Shown in pieces: positions 24,101-45,469 of a DNA stretch of 64,000 bases. The DNA is taken from contig NC_049997.1 in the NCBI RefSeq assembly GCF_000003815.2, positions 2,220,484-2,284,483 of the forward strand. Direction: 5' to 3'. Positions within the stretch are counted from its first letter, which is position 1. Each line of letters begins with the position of its first letter. The stretch comes from Branchiostoma floridae (taxonomy: Eukaryota; Chordata; Leptocardii; Amphioxiformes; Branchiostomatidae). The position numbers were made by a program, and so were the translations under genes. The notes beneath the pieces were generated by a model that worked only from the letters and a program-made list of their open reading frames with translations, searched no databases and had not been told where the DNA came from.

Positions 24101-25889
24101 AAAGGCATACAATTATTCACACTAGTCTATTGGTATTTGCCCTTAAGTGCTGTCATTTCGTGTCACACTTAAGTTCTAATGAACTGACAACTGAAATGCA
24201 TTCTGACCCACTATAGTCGTTTTTCCTTTGGAACGTTACACTTGTGCTCCCACTTTAACAACTTTTCTGACTTTTGATTCTAAAAATGTCAACAACAACA
24301 GTCAGCTGACATTGAACCAATGCGTGTTAGGAGTTAGAAGTCGCAGCTGGACCCCAAAAGGGTTTGAAAGTTCACTGATCTTTGACCTACATGATCTATT
24401 AAAAGGTGTAAATTCCTTGTCACACAGTCAGAGGGTGATTGATGTAAACTGACAATCGATAAGGCTCAATCGGTGTAAACTGTGCCCTAAATGTATCGTC
24501 AGTCGCAACTCAAATTTAAAAGTAATCGACTTGGGCTCTGTTTAGACAGCCAAATGGTAAACATTTGGACATGTTATAGGAGTGGAATTGGACGAAAAAC
24601 CGATTGGCGACTAAAAATTGATATAGCAGTGAAATTGCGTGACTGTTTGGTCAGACTTTGCAAACTTTTCAGCATTCAAAATGGCGGACATTTAAAATGG
24701 CGGACGGTTGTAGTTAGGCTTGTTCGATGACATTCCTTCCGTGACGCGGGGTGCAGTTTGAATTATCCCCGCGGGCAAAACGTGAGTGTGAGTGGTTGTT
24801 CACATACAGATGAGCACACACTCAGGCAAATGGAGCGAGAACTTTTAGGGGGAAGGTTGCTCTTTTCTTACTGTTAAAGTGTCGTCTGCCACTCATGCAT
24901 GTATAGTTTAGGGTACAATTTGTTGAAGAAAGTCTTGAGTTAACTTCGAGTTGAATATTCGGATGAGTGCGCTGGGGCTATGACGTTTGTCTCAGTGGGA
25001 GGTCAAAGTGTCACACGTGAACATGGTACATGCCAAAAGATTCAATTGAGGATTTGAAAAGGTTCAACGCTTTTTTAACCGCAGACTTGAGTTCATGTTA
25101 TAAAACTGTATTCTATATGGTTCATAGCTTTAGAAGCAAGATTTCGCCGAATCTAGCTTTAACACTCATGGAAAGTATATCAAAAATATATATTCATACA
25201 TGGCAGCTACTGCTTGTACTTACAAGAAGTCCTAGCCATATGGGCAATCCGTACACACTGCTCGCTTTCTTGTTTCCGTACAGCCAGAGAAGACTCACGC
25301 CAACAATCATCAGTATGAGCCCCAGTACAACAGTCCCGTAGCCGATATACAAACAACAGTAGGTGTATTTTACGTCGTCGAAGACGCAGAAAAAGTCGAA
25401 CGCCTTTCGCAATGGCGGCTTATTTTTGTTCTCTGTTGGCTCGGGTTCTGGTTTGGGAGCTGGCTCGGGGACGGGTTGGCGGTGCTGTAGAACCCGGTAC
25501 GCAGACGTTGCTTTGCTCCGAACAAAAACCAGTTTGGTCCTTGCCCTGTCAACCTTACGCCGCCATTCCGGCTTGTTGCCCGCAGGCTTCACGCCTTTCT
25601 CCGCGTCCAAAATTTCCTCTACAGTCGTTATGTTTTCGTCTGCTGCCACGGTCTCGATGCAGTCTGCGTCTTTAGCCATTTGCGACTGCAAAAGTAAAAG
25701 CTTTTGCTTCGTAGCGTCCACTTTGGCCTCGTCGCCTTCTGCGTCCAGAGACCCCGGATCAGTGAAAGTAAGTCTGTCCTCATCGCTTAAGGGGTTACTC
25801 TCCAGTAACGCCTCTTTCACAGACGCCTCTGTGTCTTCCCTCTCTAAGGACATGATAGTGCTCTTGTCTTGGATATTGTATTCCTCCAT
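21105..25889 (-). CDS. Two-pass membrane protein with C-terminal RRM/ORF1-like tail
   Basis: Three phase-0 exons (25889-25224, 22854-22783, 22178-21105) give about 603 residues. The N-terminal 175 residues are acidic, with a Pro/Glu stretch (EPAPKPEPEP) near residue 143. Two hydrophobic segments follow: about 180-204 (GTVVLGLILMIVGVSLLWLY) and about 212-236, the second split by the first intron (LPIWLGLL joined to LIVVAGLIIA). Next come a charged coiled segment (EEYEEEQEEKKK), a 9-residue repeat tract near 297-347, and two domains near 371-427 and 447-526. The second (VRLTITALPDSVEDSVLRKG, CYNGTRVVYV, GHRVSV) resembles the RRM-like fold in retroelement ORF1/gag and ZCCHC3-type proteins, but without CCHC zinc knuckles. 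Both termini are probably cytosolic (inferred). No family name is recognised. The splice agreement argues for a real gene rather than an element. Confidence 0.68.
21882..22037 (-). repeat. Coding minisatellite, 27-bp unit
   Basis: Five 27-bp units, plus a partial one, begin with 'gac(g)(t/c)cat' and end with 'accaat'. They encode a 9-residue repeat (for example VIGMNPSGD) in the third exon of the two-pass membrane protein. Being a multiple of three, the unit keeps the frame. Confidence 0.9.
22385..22552 (+). repeat. Retroposon tail with (AAATA)n end
   Basis: The stretch 'gggctagccctttgtaatag' to 'ggctagttgggcagccctag' ends in repeated 'aataaataaat'. It looks like the 3' end of a LINE or SINE inserted in the second intron of the membrane-protein gene. 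Confidence 0.5.
24677..24705 (+). promoter_or_regulatory. Tandem YY1-like motifs (AAAATGGCGGAC x2)
   Basis: Two copies of AAAATGGCGGAC lie 17 bp apart. AANATGGCGG matches the known YY1 core found at many metazoan promoters. The motifs are inside the first intron of the minus-strand membrane-protein gene, so they might be an internal promoter or enhancer, or may have come with a repeat. Confidence 0.3.
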
Positions 25890-27043
25890 TCTGTAAGGGT
25901 GGCTTCCACATTTAGCTAAAGACTTTGAGTAGTTGCTGCACGATGGCGTTTTCCGGTATTGTCTCTTTGTCTGCTATTGCATGGCCAGCTGCAAGTTCAC
26001 GACACCTGGAGGTTACCCTTTTTTCCTACTTTGGCCGGCACAGTTGCTAGTGGTCTATATCTGCGTAGTTGAAGAATTAGCGAAAATTTTCACCTGACAT
26101 AAGCACAGCACTGCTTTCGTGGTAAGACGTAGTATGAGTGTACCACCTGAGGACTCCCACGGTAGTCGTCTGAACTCTAAACGTGTCAATGGAATGTTCC
26201 ATTTGCAAAATTCCGAGCATTACGAACATACCTTATTCTGAGTCTTATCAGGTTTAGCATGATCAATTACCTAAATTCCTACACACAATCTCAAAATATC
26301 CCCAGGTACTTAATGGTTGGTTGGACGAAATGAACCTGAAACGACGTCGCATTGCTTTAGAAAAAAGATAAGAAACAATTCCCCTATTCTCGAATAGTGG
26401 AAGATTCCTGTGAACATCGCTTAAGGCTTAAATATATGTCAGTAATAGTCAGGTCTTTGTTCGCGTAAGAAAGTGGTTGCCCGGGTCGTTGCTTTGTGTC
26501 ACCAACTGTGCCGTATATCTGCTGTTATAATACTAAGGTGTCTTTGTACAGGTGATTGGAAGTATGTGACAGTAAAGAACAAATAAACTTGACGCCAGGA
26601 AATGTTTTGGTAAGCATATTTATGCAGATCCGCTGGCTGAACTTTCATTCAAAATGATGTCTGACTATATACCTCTAATCCCCTGAAATCTGGCAAAACA
26701 TGTCAAAGCGATAAAAGGGTGTCCAAGTACAGGATGAAATATTCTCGGTGAAGCACGCACGTGTTTATGTGCGAGACCGTGAGTTGTATCTTAGGCCACA
26801 CCCACTGATTTTAGACTCGTAGTTGCCCTCAAGCTTTCGGGCTGCTTTGCGAAATGATCCATAAATCACTGCGTTAACAGGTGGATAGTCTGTGCTTTTA
26901 GAAGAGACCGCTAGGAGGCATACTGCATTTCTATACGAACAAATTAAAACTACATTTTGTTGCAACTATGATGATTATTAAATCTCATTGAGCCCCTATA
27001 ATGATATAATCTATTTGGGGAGGGGACAATAAACTTGAATTAA
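25890..27043. other. 5' flank of the membrane-protein gene and repeat
   Basis: No exon is supported. 25890-26100 is the probable promoter side of the minus-strand membrane-protein gene, with no TATA box seen near the ATG. 26755-26950 is a repeat copy, described separately. Confidence 0.45.
26755..26950 (+). repeat. Dispersed repeat (family shared with 54.7-55.0 kb)
   Basis: Blocks 'gtgtttatgtgcgagaccgt', 'caagctttcgggctgctttg' and 'cactgcgttaacaggtgg' recur twice in tandem at about 54700-55045. The match covers about 190 bp, with no coding content. Confidence 0.7.
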
Positions 27044-28754
27044 GGGTTAATGACCCACCTGTTCCTCGGTGTATATGGTGTCATAACGCCTGGTCCTTTG
27101 CTATAACCACCGAATAAAACCACCGAGTGAGCGAAGCGTTATTATCATAAAGCCTACCCAAACTTGCAAACTCCTGTATGACGCATAAATACGTGTGATA
27201 ATTTCTTTGTCGAATTTCTGAAAATTCACATTTGTTCTTTGGTACATATATTTGTAAGGATATTACAGGTTGCATTTTGAAACCAAAATTTCCGCAGAAA
27301 ATATTCGAAACACTGCAGTCTTTGGCTTTTTAGAACAACAAAACTCATTATCAATGTCAGGGGCCATTCCCCCCTTGCAGTCTGTACTTATTCCCTCTGC
27401 TCTGGCATATGTTTCGCTCTTTTTGATTGGACAATCCCTTACTTTCTTGTGTGTATCGCTCCTTCTGATTGGTCAGAATGTATTGACACCGGCACCGGTG
27501 TCGATTTGCATCGACACTGGAACGCGGCCTTCTGATTGGTCCGCGGCGCCTGCTGGCTATATGATAATAAACTTTAAACGAAATGAAGTTACCACCAAAT
27601 GTTCGGAAGCTTGACTTCTGCCAATCATTTCTAGATACTTTATGAAATGTGTTATATTATATCAGAAAGCTTATTCAGTGCCCTTCACAATGATATGCCG
27701 TTTGTTATGATCGTACATTCATGGATTGAGCATAGGGGCTACTGACGTGAGTATGTCGCGAAAGAATAAAGCCGAAATTTACATGTTGTCATATGTTTGT
27801 TTTTTTGCATTGTTCACATTATGTGTTATATTATTGGAAAGGTTGTATATTTCCTTTGAAGTGATACATTGTTTGTAATAATCACACTTTTGTACAATGA
27901 GTACCGTGATGGTGGGTTTCCCCCCAAAAGTGCTGAAATTCGCCTGCCAGCTTCAGAAACTGTGTGAGCGGGAAAATTGGGCAAAACTCACTTAGCTCTG
28001 GTGTTCGACACTTGATTGTAGAATCATGACAATATGGTACCATATATAAGGGACGTTAGATAACATTTCCGGTGCATAATGATGTGTAACATTATACAAT
28101 TGATAAAGTAATATTATCATATAGCCAGGCGCCGCGGACCAATCAGAAGGCCCCGTTCCACGTTGGTTATGACGCCGTAACACTTCGATTCCGGCCAGGC
28201 AGGTGCAAATTAACACCAGTGGTGTTAATTCATTTTGAATTAACACCACTGGTGTAACACCGGTGCTGGTGTTAATTCATTTTGAATTAACACCGGTGCG
28301 GGTGTTAATTCATTTTGACCAATCAAAAGGAACGAAAGAAAGGTATATGCAGGCATTGGCCAATAAAAGGGAGCAAAACATATGCCGGAGCAGACTGCAA
28401 GGGGGAATGGCTCCTTCTGTTAACATTGATAATGAGTTTTGTTTTTCTAAAAAGCCTGCAATGTTTCGAATATTTTCTGTGGAAATTTTGGTTTCAAAAT
28501 GCAATCTGTAATCTCCTTACATATGTATGTACCAAATGTGAACTTTCAGAAATTCGACAAAGGAATTCACACGTATAGTACCAAGGGATCTATGCGTCAT
28601 ACAGGAATTTGCAAGTTTGGGTAGGCTATATGATAATAACTTTAATGCCCCGCCTTATCCTCGGTGTACGCTCACTCGGCGGTTTATTCGGTGGTTATCG
28701 CACCTGACCAGGGATTATCTCACCATATACACCTCGGGCCGGAGCATTAACCCT
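27044..28754. mobile_element. Fold-back DNA transposon (about 1.7 kb) with long inverted repeats
   Basis: The outer ends are inverted (GGGTTAATG at 27044 and CATTAACCC at 28745-28753) and border TTAA on the left and TTTAA on the right. The inverted arms extend inwards for roughly 550 bp, for example 'cctacccaaacttgcaaa' at about 27151 against its complement near 28610, and 'ttgcattttgaaaccaaaat' at 27270 against its complement near 28490. There is no transposase ORF. It is probably a non-autonomous element, and the TTAA borders recall piggyBac-type targets. Confidence 0.7.
28200..28318. repeat. Palindromic short tandem repeat within the fold-back element
   Basis: Four or more units of 'gttaattcattttgaattaac' alternate with CACC(A/G)GTGGTG-type palindromes. 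The left arm carries related 'gacaccggcaccggtgtc' near 27485. Each unit is itself self-complementary, so the DNA could form cruciforms. Confidence 0.75.
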
Positions 28755-29464
28755 TTAATAAAGATACGATGGATTAAGTTTAAGTTTCCGAACAGATGGG
28801 CCAACGATGTAGAGCCAAGACACTTTTTTAATCTATACAAACCTCTAAATCTACAACAGAGCACGACATCACACTGGTAGCGTCCTGTCTTCCATTCTCT
28901 CCTCGTCTGTCGCGTGCACTTAACACATGTATGGTCGTGACAAAAATCTTATGTGCAAGCGTGTAAAAAAACTATGCATATTACGTAATAGAAGGTAACA
29001 CATTTTCTTTGAACAAATGTACTCTTTAGTAAGCATACACTATTATTAATATTATTGTGTATATTAATAAATAAATTAAAACGTCAGCATGAGAACAGAG
29101 GTCTAAAAGGAAAAGTTGTGAACTGTTAGTACTTATAGAAACTTTGTGTACAGACACTATTTTCTTTGGACTCGGGAACCTACATGTTACATTGTTTTGG
29201 CCTAAAATCTGTTGTTTCAAACTTTATTTAAAGAGTCTCAATTCTTATGTTTTGTTTTTATGAAGACCTTTGTTGATTCCTTTATGCTTTCATGTATATT
29301 CGGTTCATGTGTTTTAAACGTAAATGTTAGTTATTCAGAGTTAACCTTATTGGTTGTTGTTCTTTTGCATTATGTTCTTGATTCTTTAGGAATTGATGGT
29401 TGTTCCTCAGAGAAGGAAATAAAATAGCCAAATGTCATCCCGGTGATTTCCCATGATGATTGTT
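28755..29464. other. Intergenic, no supported feature
   Basis: AT-rich sequence without recognised exons, domains or repeats with a partner in the window. Confidence 0.45.
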
Positions 29465-29735
29465 GCCGTTGCAATGGCCGAGTGGGTAGAGTCTTGTATT
29501 GACAGGTCGTGAGTTCGATCCCTGTCCGAGCCATACCATAGACTTTAAAAATGGTACATGCTGCTTTCTCTGCTAATATGATAGCACTCAGCATTCGGGA
29601 AAGAGTATGGAAGTTGAACACACAACTACCTGTAGACTAGCCCCCTGCTGTAGTGGACCAGGGCTACTGAAACGGAGATGGGCGCTGCCCTATGCGCAAT
29701 CAGGCGTGGGAAGGACTTTGACTTTTTTTATATTT
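29465..29735 (+). mobile_element. tRNA-derived SINE
   Basis: 29470-29535 has a clear A-box-like 'caatggccgagtgggtagag' and B-box 'gagttcgatccctg', and ends with a tRNA-like acceptor half. About 190 bp of unrelated body follows. A head of tRNA type plus a body is the usual SINE layout. The tail and target duplication were not resolved. Confidence 0.55.
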
Positions 29736-29835
29736 CAGCCATACCATAGGTATGGTGAAATATATTGTATTCGTAATGTTTCTTTCTTTCTCCTTTCTTT
29801 CTCCTGCCAAATCTTCAACTCGAATCAACTCCGCC

Positions 29836-30430
29836 GTTTTTAAACCGATTGACTTGAAATTTGGCACAAAGATAGAATACGCCAATACCCTCAGGTGTTT
29901 TTTTCTTCATTTTTTTCATATCTGCCTTTAAAATGATTTTATTGAGGTTTTTGTCAATTTTTATGTATATTTTGGGCTCCTGTACCCTGGTATTACAGCC
30001 GAATGACATGAAATTTGGTACAGAGGTGCCCTGATCATATGTCCACCCAGATTTAATAACAGTTTTGGCATACAGTACAACAAAATGCTTGATTTTGCGA
30101 TTTCTGGCCATTTTTTGACAAAAAAAGCACATTTTTGCCTCCTGTACCCTCGTTTTACAACCGAATGACCTGAAATTTGGTATTAAAATGCCCTTCAATT
30201 TTGTGCACATGAATTCAATATCAGTTTTTCCATACAGTACAACATGATGCTTAATATTGCAATTTTATGGCCATTTTTAGACAAAAATTGGACATTTTTG
30301 GCTCCTGTTCCCTCGTTTAACAACCAAATGACCCGAAATTTGGTAAAGGGGTGCTCTAGATATTTATCCAAATGACCCATGTATAATTTTTGGCATGGAA
30401 CACTTTAAAATGATATATTTGGGAATTTTT
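29836..30430. repeat. Tandem repeat, about 160-bp unit, four diverged copies
   Basis: The block 'gacctgaaatttggta' recurs with 'aaatttgg' at 29857, 30011, 30173 and 30336 (spacing 154, 162 and 163 bp). Shared segments 'catacagtacaaca' and 'ggccattttttgaca' lie between the copies. On the minus strand the units happen to be open, but the frames shift between copies. Confidence 0.8.
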
Positions 30431-30487
30431 TTGGTCATTTTCCAATGGCCAAAGGGGTCAACGACCTCAAGGCCTATTGTTGCATGA

Positions 30488-30548
30488 GGGAGATGGCTGA
30501 AATATGCTGTATTTGCTCTCAAGAAAATGTCGGCCTTTCTAGTTAATT
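30488..30548. repeat. Dispersed repeat, copy 2
   Basis: It matches 345-415 closely ('ggctgaaatatgctgtattt', 'aatgtcggcctttctagtta'). Confidence 0.65.
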
Positions 30549-33287
30549 GTTACAACAGTGCAAGAAAACTTGAGTTCTTCCACTGCCAGGGTTCTAGCAA
30601 TGATTTGTTGTAGCGTAATGGTAAGGGCAAAGCGACAATGGGGGTCTTGGCCTTCAACGCTGAGAATTTGAAAATGTAGAGTAAAAAGTTGGCATTGTAA
30701 GGGTACCCTTACTCTATTAACATCACATGTAATTTGAAGGAGTTTTCTTCAGTTTGGAGTGGCATAGCATCATTTTTCATATTTGATTGACATTGTTCAA
30801 TATTGAAGATTAGCATAGTGGTCCTCATTTTAGCATTGTGGCCCGTTACGATAAAACTAGCTAGAATCCTGACTAGTACTGCTATATGCTAAAACTTGCA
30901 TATTGATAAGGCAAACCCCCAAAAGGACCAAGTGCAGTTGCCCATAGCATCTGTTGGGAGAGAAGCCATTTTTCCTAAATCAATTTATCATAATTTTCCA
31001 TTGCAGTACCTAGGGCAAATGCTAGGGGCCGTTGCGACTGTACTACAATTTTAATCAATATCATTTAACAAAGTGTTTGCATAGTCCTGCACTCACAAAC
31101 AATATTTTGGAACATGTTTTTGTCTTATTTTGGACACAGACCTTTATGTTTATGGGGATACTTAGATACATACATTCTATCTTAATTTTTCTGTAGGCTA
31201 TTCAGTTGGTGTTTACCTTATTAAGGTTGGCGTCGACCTACTTAAGGCTATTTTTAGCACGGTTAAGGAGACAAATCATTGTTACTCACATCCCTTGGCC
31301 ATCCACCCATTTTTCTCATCTCCATCCAGCAAGCAGAAATTGTTTCAGTCAGGTTTATTTTGTATTTTTGTGGCATTTTTTTACATCCCTATGTCTCTCT
31401 TAAGTTAACTTGAGGTAGATAGACAGAAAAGGCCACAAAGGACCCAAAGAGCAAGCTCATCACATCTGCTTGGTGTTTGCCATCCTACAGCATACATGTA
31501 TTGACACACATGACGCACACATCTCTCCATCTGGCTAGTGTTCCTTCCTACTTATAATAGAACGTGTTACAATTGTTTATTCCCTGCCTTGATTTTTTCT
31601 CTATTTCGTAACATTATGTTGATTTATTCATTCAGGGTTGCAAATAGTACCTTCTGTGTGTAGACAGCAACTGTAAATTGTTTTCAGCATGAATATTCTA
31701 CCGCACGGGGCCAGATCTATTCTATTGAATCGTATACTACATATTAAAGATGTACCACATCCAACCACCCTTTCACACTGACACTGTTAAAAACCACAGA
31801 TGCTCAATTAACCTCATTTCCCTTTATTGTAGTCACCAAAAGCGCAAAATCTTAAGCATACTTAACATCGCCAGTCTCAATAACTGTCAGCAGATATACA
31901 TGAAGCAGTTTTGATATTAAACTGCTTGAACATTACAGTCTTGGTTGTTACAATGGTTTCTGTGTTTACTTAGTCTATAGAGGACTGGAAGAAACTACAT
32001 GTGGTCCAATAAACATTTCATTTCTTTAGCTGGTTTCCTTTACATGATCTTTACCATAATTCCTGTGTTTTTCCAGTCAGTTCATCCTTGTTTAAGGGCA
32101 ATGACCCTAATTGACGCAGGCGCAGAAGGCCCAAAACGAGTCCAAACAGTATTTTAGCCTATTTTCGACTTTTAGCAGGAAAATGTTAGACACATTTCAT
32201 ATTGGTGAGACAGTGTAGGGTGCAGACATTCAGATTAGGCAAAAAAGCAAGGTTTTGGTTGATTTTTTTAGCCTGTGCTGACCCCTAATTTCAAGTGGTC
32301 AGTCCCTAACTTGAGGTCAGGTGATGCCAAGATGGCGGCAAACACGAAGACTGCGGGACCTTCCGCCGATCAGAAAGTTTAAATATTAGACTTTTGGACA
32401 CTTGAGATAGCGGGCTGCTGTTTGGGGTGAGTTCTTATGACCTGGAATGTTCACGGATGAGATTATGACACCCTGAACTTGCTAATTTTAACATTATCGC
32501 CAATGAGGATTTCTATAAGTGTTCACTGCTCTTAAGCCTATAACAGTCCATGTGGTCATGATTTAACTTTGTTATAAGAACATCTCAATATTTGAACATT
32601 TAGTTTGTCCTATTATTTCTTCTGTATCTGCATCAAACATCTATCTTAGGATAACAATTGATAATGCAAATCTGCTGACAAATGTGATGTATTATTACAA
32701 TTGAAAATCTTTCACATAGGAAAGCAATGTAAGCCTCATTTCTGTGAACTCTATTCACATACATGTGCAGGTATGTCATGAGATCTTAGTTTGAGTTCCA
32801 TACACTGTTTTCACTCGAGGCAATGATGGTGCTAAGATTTCTTTCCTTCTACAGTGGTAAGACTATCAACTGTGGAGACATGGGGTCTAACTTTCACTTA
32901 CCGTTCCCTATGGATATATGGATATATACTAAATGGTAAAAGAAAAAAAAATTAAATCCTAACATGGGTCTCAATGATGAACATCAACACATTCCACATG
33001 CATGGATGGTTTTACACATGTTTTCAGACAGATATGGTGGACTGATAGCCTATCTTGTATAATAGAAGTAACGTTAACGTTGGTCTCAAGGCTATTATAG
33101 TCAGACGCACAGTGTACTCTGCCCTACATCTATAAATTGCTCGTATGTTCCCCGTCTTCTGCTGCTCACGTTATTCAACAATAGTTACTGTTCACTACTA
33201 ACAATATTGACATCTAAAATACTTCTGTCAGAGCCAATTACTTGTCACATGTTCTTATCACCTTTCTGAAGAACAGTATAAAAGGAA
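30549..33287. other. Intergenic; possible orphan first exon at 32332
   Basis: No confirmed gene. At 32332-32382 a short plus-strand frame (MAANTKTAGPSADQKV, stop) starts at a Kozak-like 'gccaagATGG' embedded in a YY1-like AAGATGGCGGC. This is a common layout for the first exon of a housekeeping gene. No good donor site or downstream exon was found, so it may be an isolated duplicate or coincidence. Confidence 0.3.
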
Positions 33288-33511
33288 AGGCTAGTTCACC
33301 TTTATCCGCGGGGTGACCTTTATCCGTTGTACATGTATTTAAAAACGAGGTATCAAGGAATATTAAGTCAAGGGACAGTGGTTTCGAATTGTTGTTTTTT
33401 CAAAATACTGCAATTTGAAACCACCGGCCGTCGATCAGATATCCCTAAACACCCTGTTTTTAAATACAACGGATATAGGTTACCCCATGGATAAAGGTGA
33501 CTTGGCATTAG
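33288..33511. mobile_element. MITE, family copy 1
   Basis: Termini 'ctagttcacctttatccgcg' and its inverted partner 'ggataaaggtgacttggcatt' bracket about 220 bp. The whole palindrome-ended unit recurs at 61093-61310. No ORF. Confidence 0.7.
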
Positions 33512-33967
33512 TCCCCAAGTAGAGAAAAGGCCCTATCCTTTAGATATTCTCTTAGGTCTTTCTAACAGTGTGGGTTTTTCCTGTTTTACCTCCACGTTGT
33601 GAGAGCAACAGACAAAAACGCATACTGCTAGAAAGATGTGGAGAATACACAAAAAAAGCAAAATAGGCAGAGTCATACGTCTGCTTTGAGAGGACATAAG
33701 AGGAACGTCATGGTGTTATCCGTGTGATGTCATCACTGTTGCACAGCCAATCAGTTTTCAGCTGCAATTTTAAGTCTCTGATTGAATGTTTTACAGTAAC
33801 TGCTAAAGGTTGTGGTCAAGTTTTCTAAAATTTTGCTATTTCAGTTAGTACAATTTGTCATAAGTAAGGGAGCTAAAAGAAATTTAGGTCCAATTGCAGT
33901 ATCCAACGACTTGACAGAGCAGCCCCTAACTCACACACTTTTAAAGTAAAATTGATAACATGTTCTA

Positions 33968-34575
33968 TTAGCACAGAGTCTACTTCTAAGACAGAACCAC
34001 CATTTCCAAAGACGTGTTGTCAACCAAACATTCCAGAAAACTCAATCCGAGTGCTGCCAACTTTTCACCAAATAAATTTGGTGTGATTCTGTCAAAAGAA
34101 GGACATTGTGTGCCTGTATCTACGATATATGGTAATATAAAGCAAAGTCACAAAGTAACCATGTTCTATTGGCACAGTGTCTACTTCTGTCACAGAATTC
34201 TCCAGCCTGGCGTCCATCCTTGTTGTGCTTTTAAAGTTTTAGTCGCTCCCCGACGGTCCGCTTTTGCCAACACTGGGGAGCGGCTAGAAGCACAACAAGG
34301 CTGGACTCCAGGCTAAGAATTACCAATTCTTAAGACATGGTGTTTACGAAACATTCAAGAAATCTCTATCCGAGTGTAGCCAATTTTTCACCAAACAATT
34401 TTGTGTGATTCTGTCAAAAGAAGGACATGGTGTGCCTGTATCTAAATAAGTAACAATAAGCCAGTACATATAATTCTGCTGGCACAGCGTCTACTTCTAA
34501 GGCAGAACCACCAGTTCCAAAGACATGTTGTCTACCAAACATTCCAGAAAACTCAATCCGAGTGCTGCCAACAAT
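33968..34575 (+). repeat. Diverged tandem repeat interrupted by a MITE
   Basis: The phrase 'cacag(a/c)gtctacttct' is followed by 'gacagaaccaccatttcc', 'accaaacattccagaaaac' and 'tgattctgtcaaaagaagga'. It occurs in three partial copies beginning near 33970, 34170 and 34485. The middle copy is split by the insertion at 34200-34315. Confidence 0.7.
34200..34315. mobile_element. Small palindromic MITE (116 bp)
   Basis: Inverted arms share 'agcctgg(c/a)gtcca' and 'ccttgttgtgctt', then CGCTCCCC and its complement. Flanking AGAATT occurs on both sides (34194-34199 and 34316-34321), giving a probable 6-bp target duplication. The uninterrupted site can be read in the neighbouring repeat copy. Confidence 0.7.
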
Positions 34576-34960
34576 ACTTATACTATCACCTTATCACTGT
34601 TTAACACACTGGGCCCCTATTCCATTCTACAGGTACACTATTAGTACGTACTGTCGAAGTTTATCTCTTATCGGTATTTTAAAGCAAAACTCAAAAGGAT
34701 ACCATCACCTCTAAAGGAAGGCCCCTTCATGCTACCTCTCTACTCACTTCTATCATCGCTGTTAAACTCATCGTGCCCAAATTTCTTTCTGTACTATCAC
34801 TGCTATACTGTAGCTGCTCTATTTTCTCTCATCGGTAAAGCATAGCTAAAAAACTAGCACGACTTGTCAAGCGCATCACCCTCAGCTGAAACGGAACGCC
34901 TCTCCGGATCCCTGCCCCCCCCCCCCCTCTCAAAGGTGGCAGGCGCAGTATGCATTGTCT

Positions 34961-35135
34961 GTAACACCTCCCCTACCTAAAGTATACAAATCTCATTTTT
35001 TCTTACATTCCGTAGGATTTTGTAAATGATATGTTATATAAGCTACATTACTTTGTTATTCTTGAGATTTGCTTGTCTGTATTTGCTTGTCTGTATTCGC
35101 CAATGCTTTGATGACAATAAAAAAAGCTACATGCT
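34961..35135 (+). repeat. Retroposon 3' tail, copy 1
   Basis: From 'gtctgtaacacctcccc' to 'tgctttgatgacaataaaa' it resembles 49965-50115. It ends with AATAAA and an A-run. The first 18 bases equal part of the final exon of genes A/B on the opposite strand, so the tail may contain a processed fragment or overlap an old duplicate. Confidence 0.5.
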
Positions 35136-35187
35136 TGAGTGTGTTGTCATCACATCAGCAATTAGAAATGGCGCTAGTAAGCCCTTC

Positions 35188-45361
<10,174 letters not shown>

Positions 45362-45469
45362 GGTTGTTAAGGACTGTTACCGGTATACCGTGAAAAATGA
45401 AATTAACGTGGTCCATGTATTAGCAAATTTGACCCCACTAGGATTATCTGATTATGTACTGCAATGTAA

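Larger units (their letters stand above)
33512..35187. other. Intergenic repeats downstream of gene A
   Basis: This is the 3' side of gene A (minus strand). The stretch is made of a tandem repeat with an inserted MITE (33968-34575), a poly-C run at about 34916-34931, and a plus-strand retroposon tail (34961-35135), each listed separately. Confidence 0.5.

Noticed and set aside
28200-28318. CRISPR-like array
   Set aside because: The units are self-complementary and contiguous without unique spacers, inside a fold-back transposon in eukaryotic DNA.
29470-29540. Possible functional tRNA gene
   Set aside because: A- and B-boxes are good, but the acceptor and anticodon stems have mismatches and a SINE body follows directly.
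29815-30380. Minus-strand frames with repeated 'RVQE(A/P)K' phrases
   Set aside because: They follow the 160-bp non-coding tandem repeats, and the frame changes between units.
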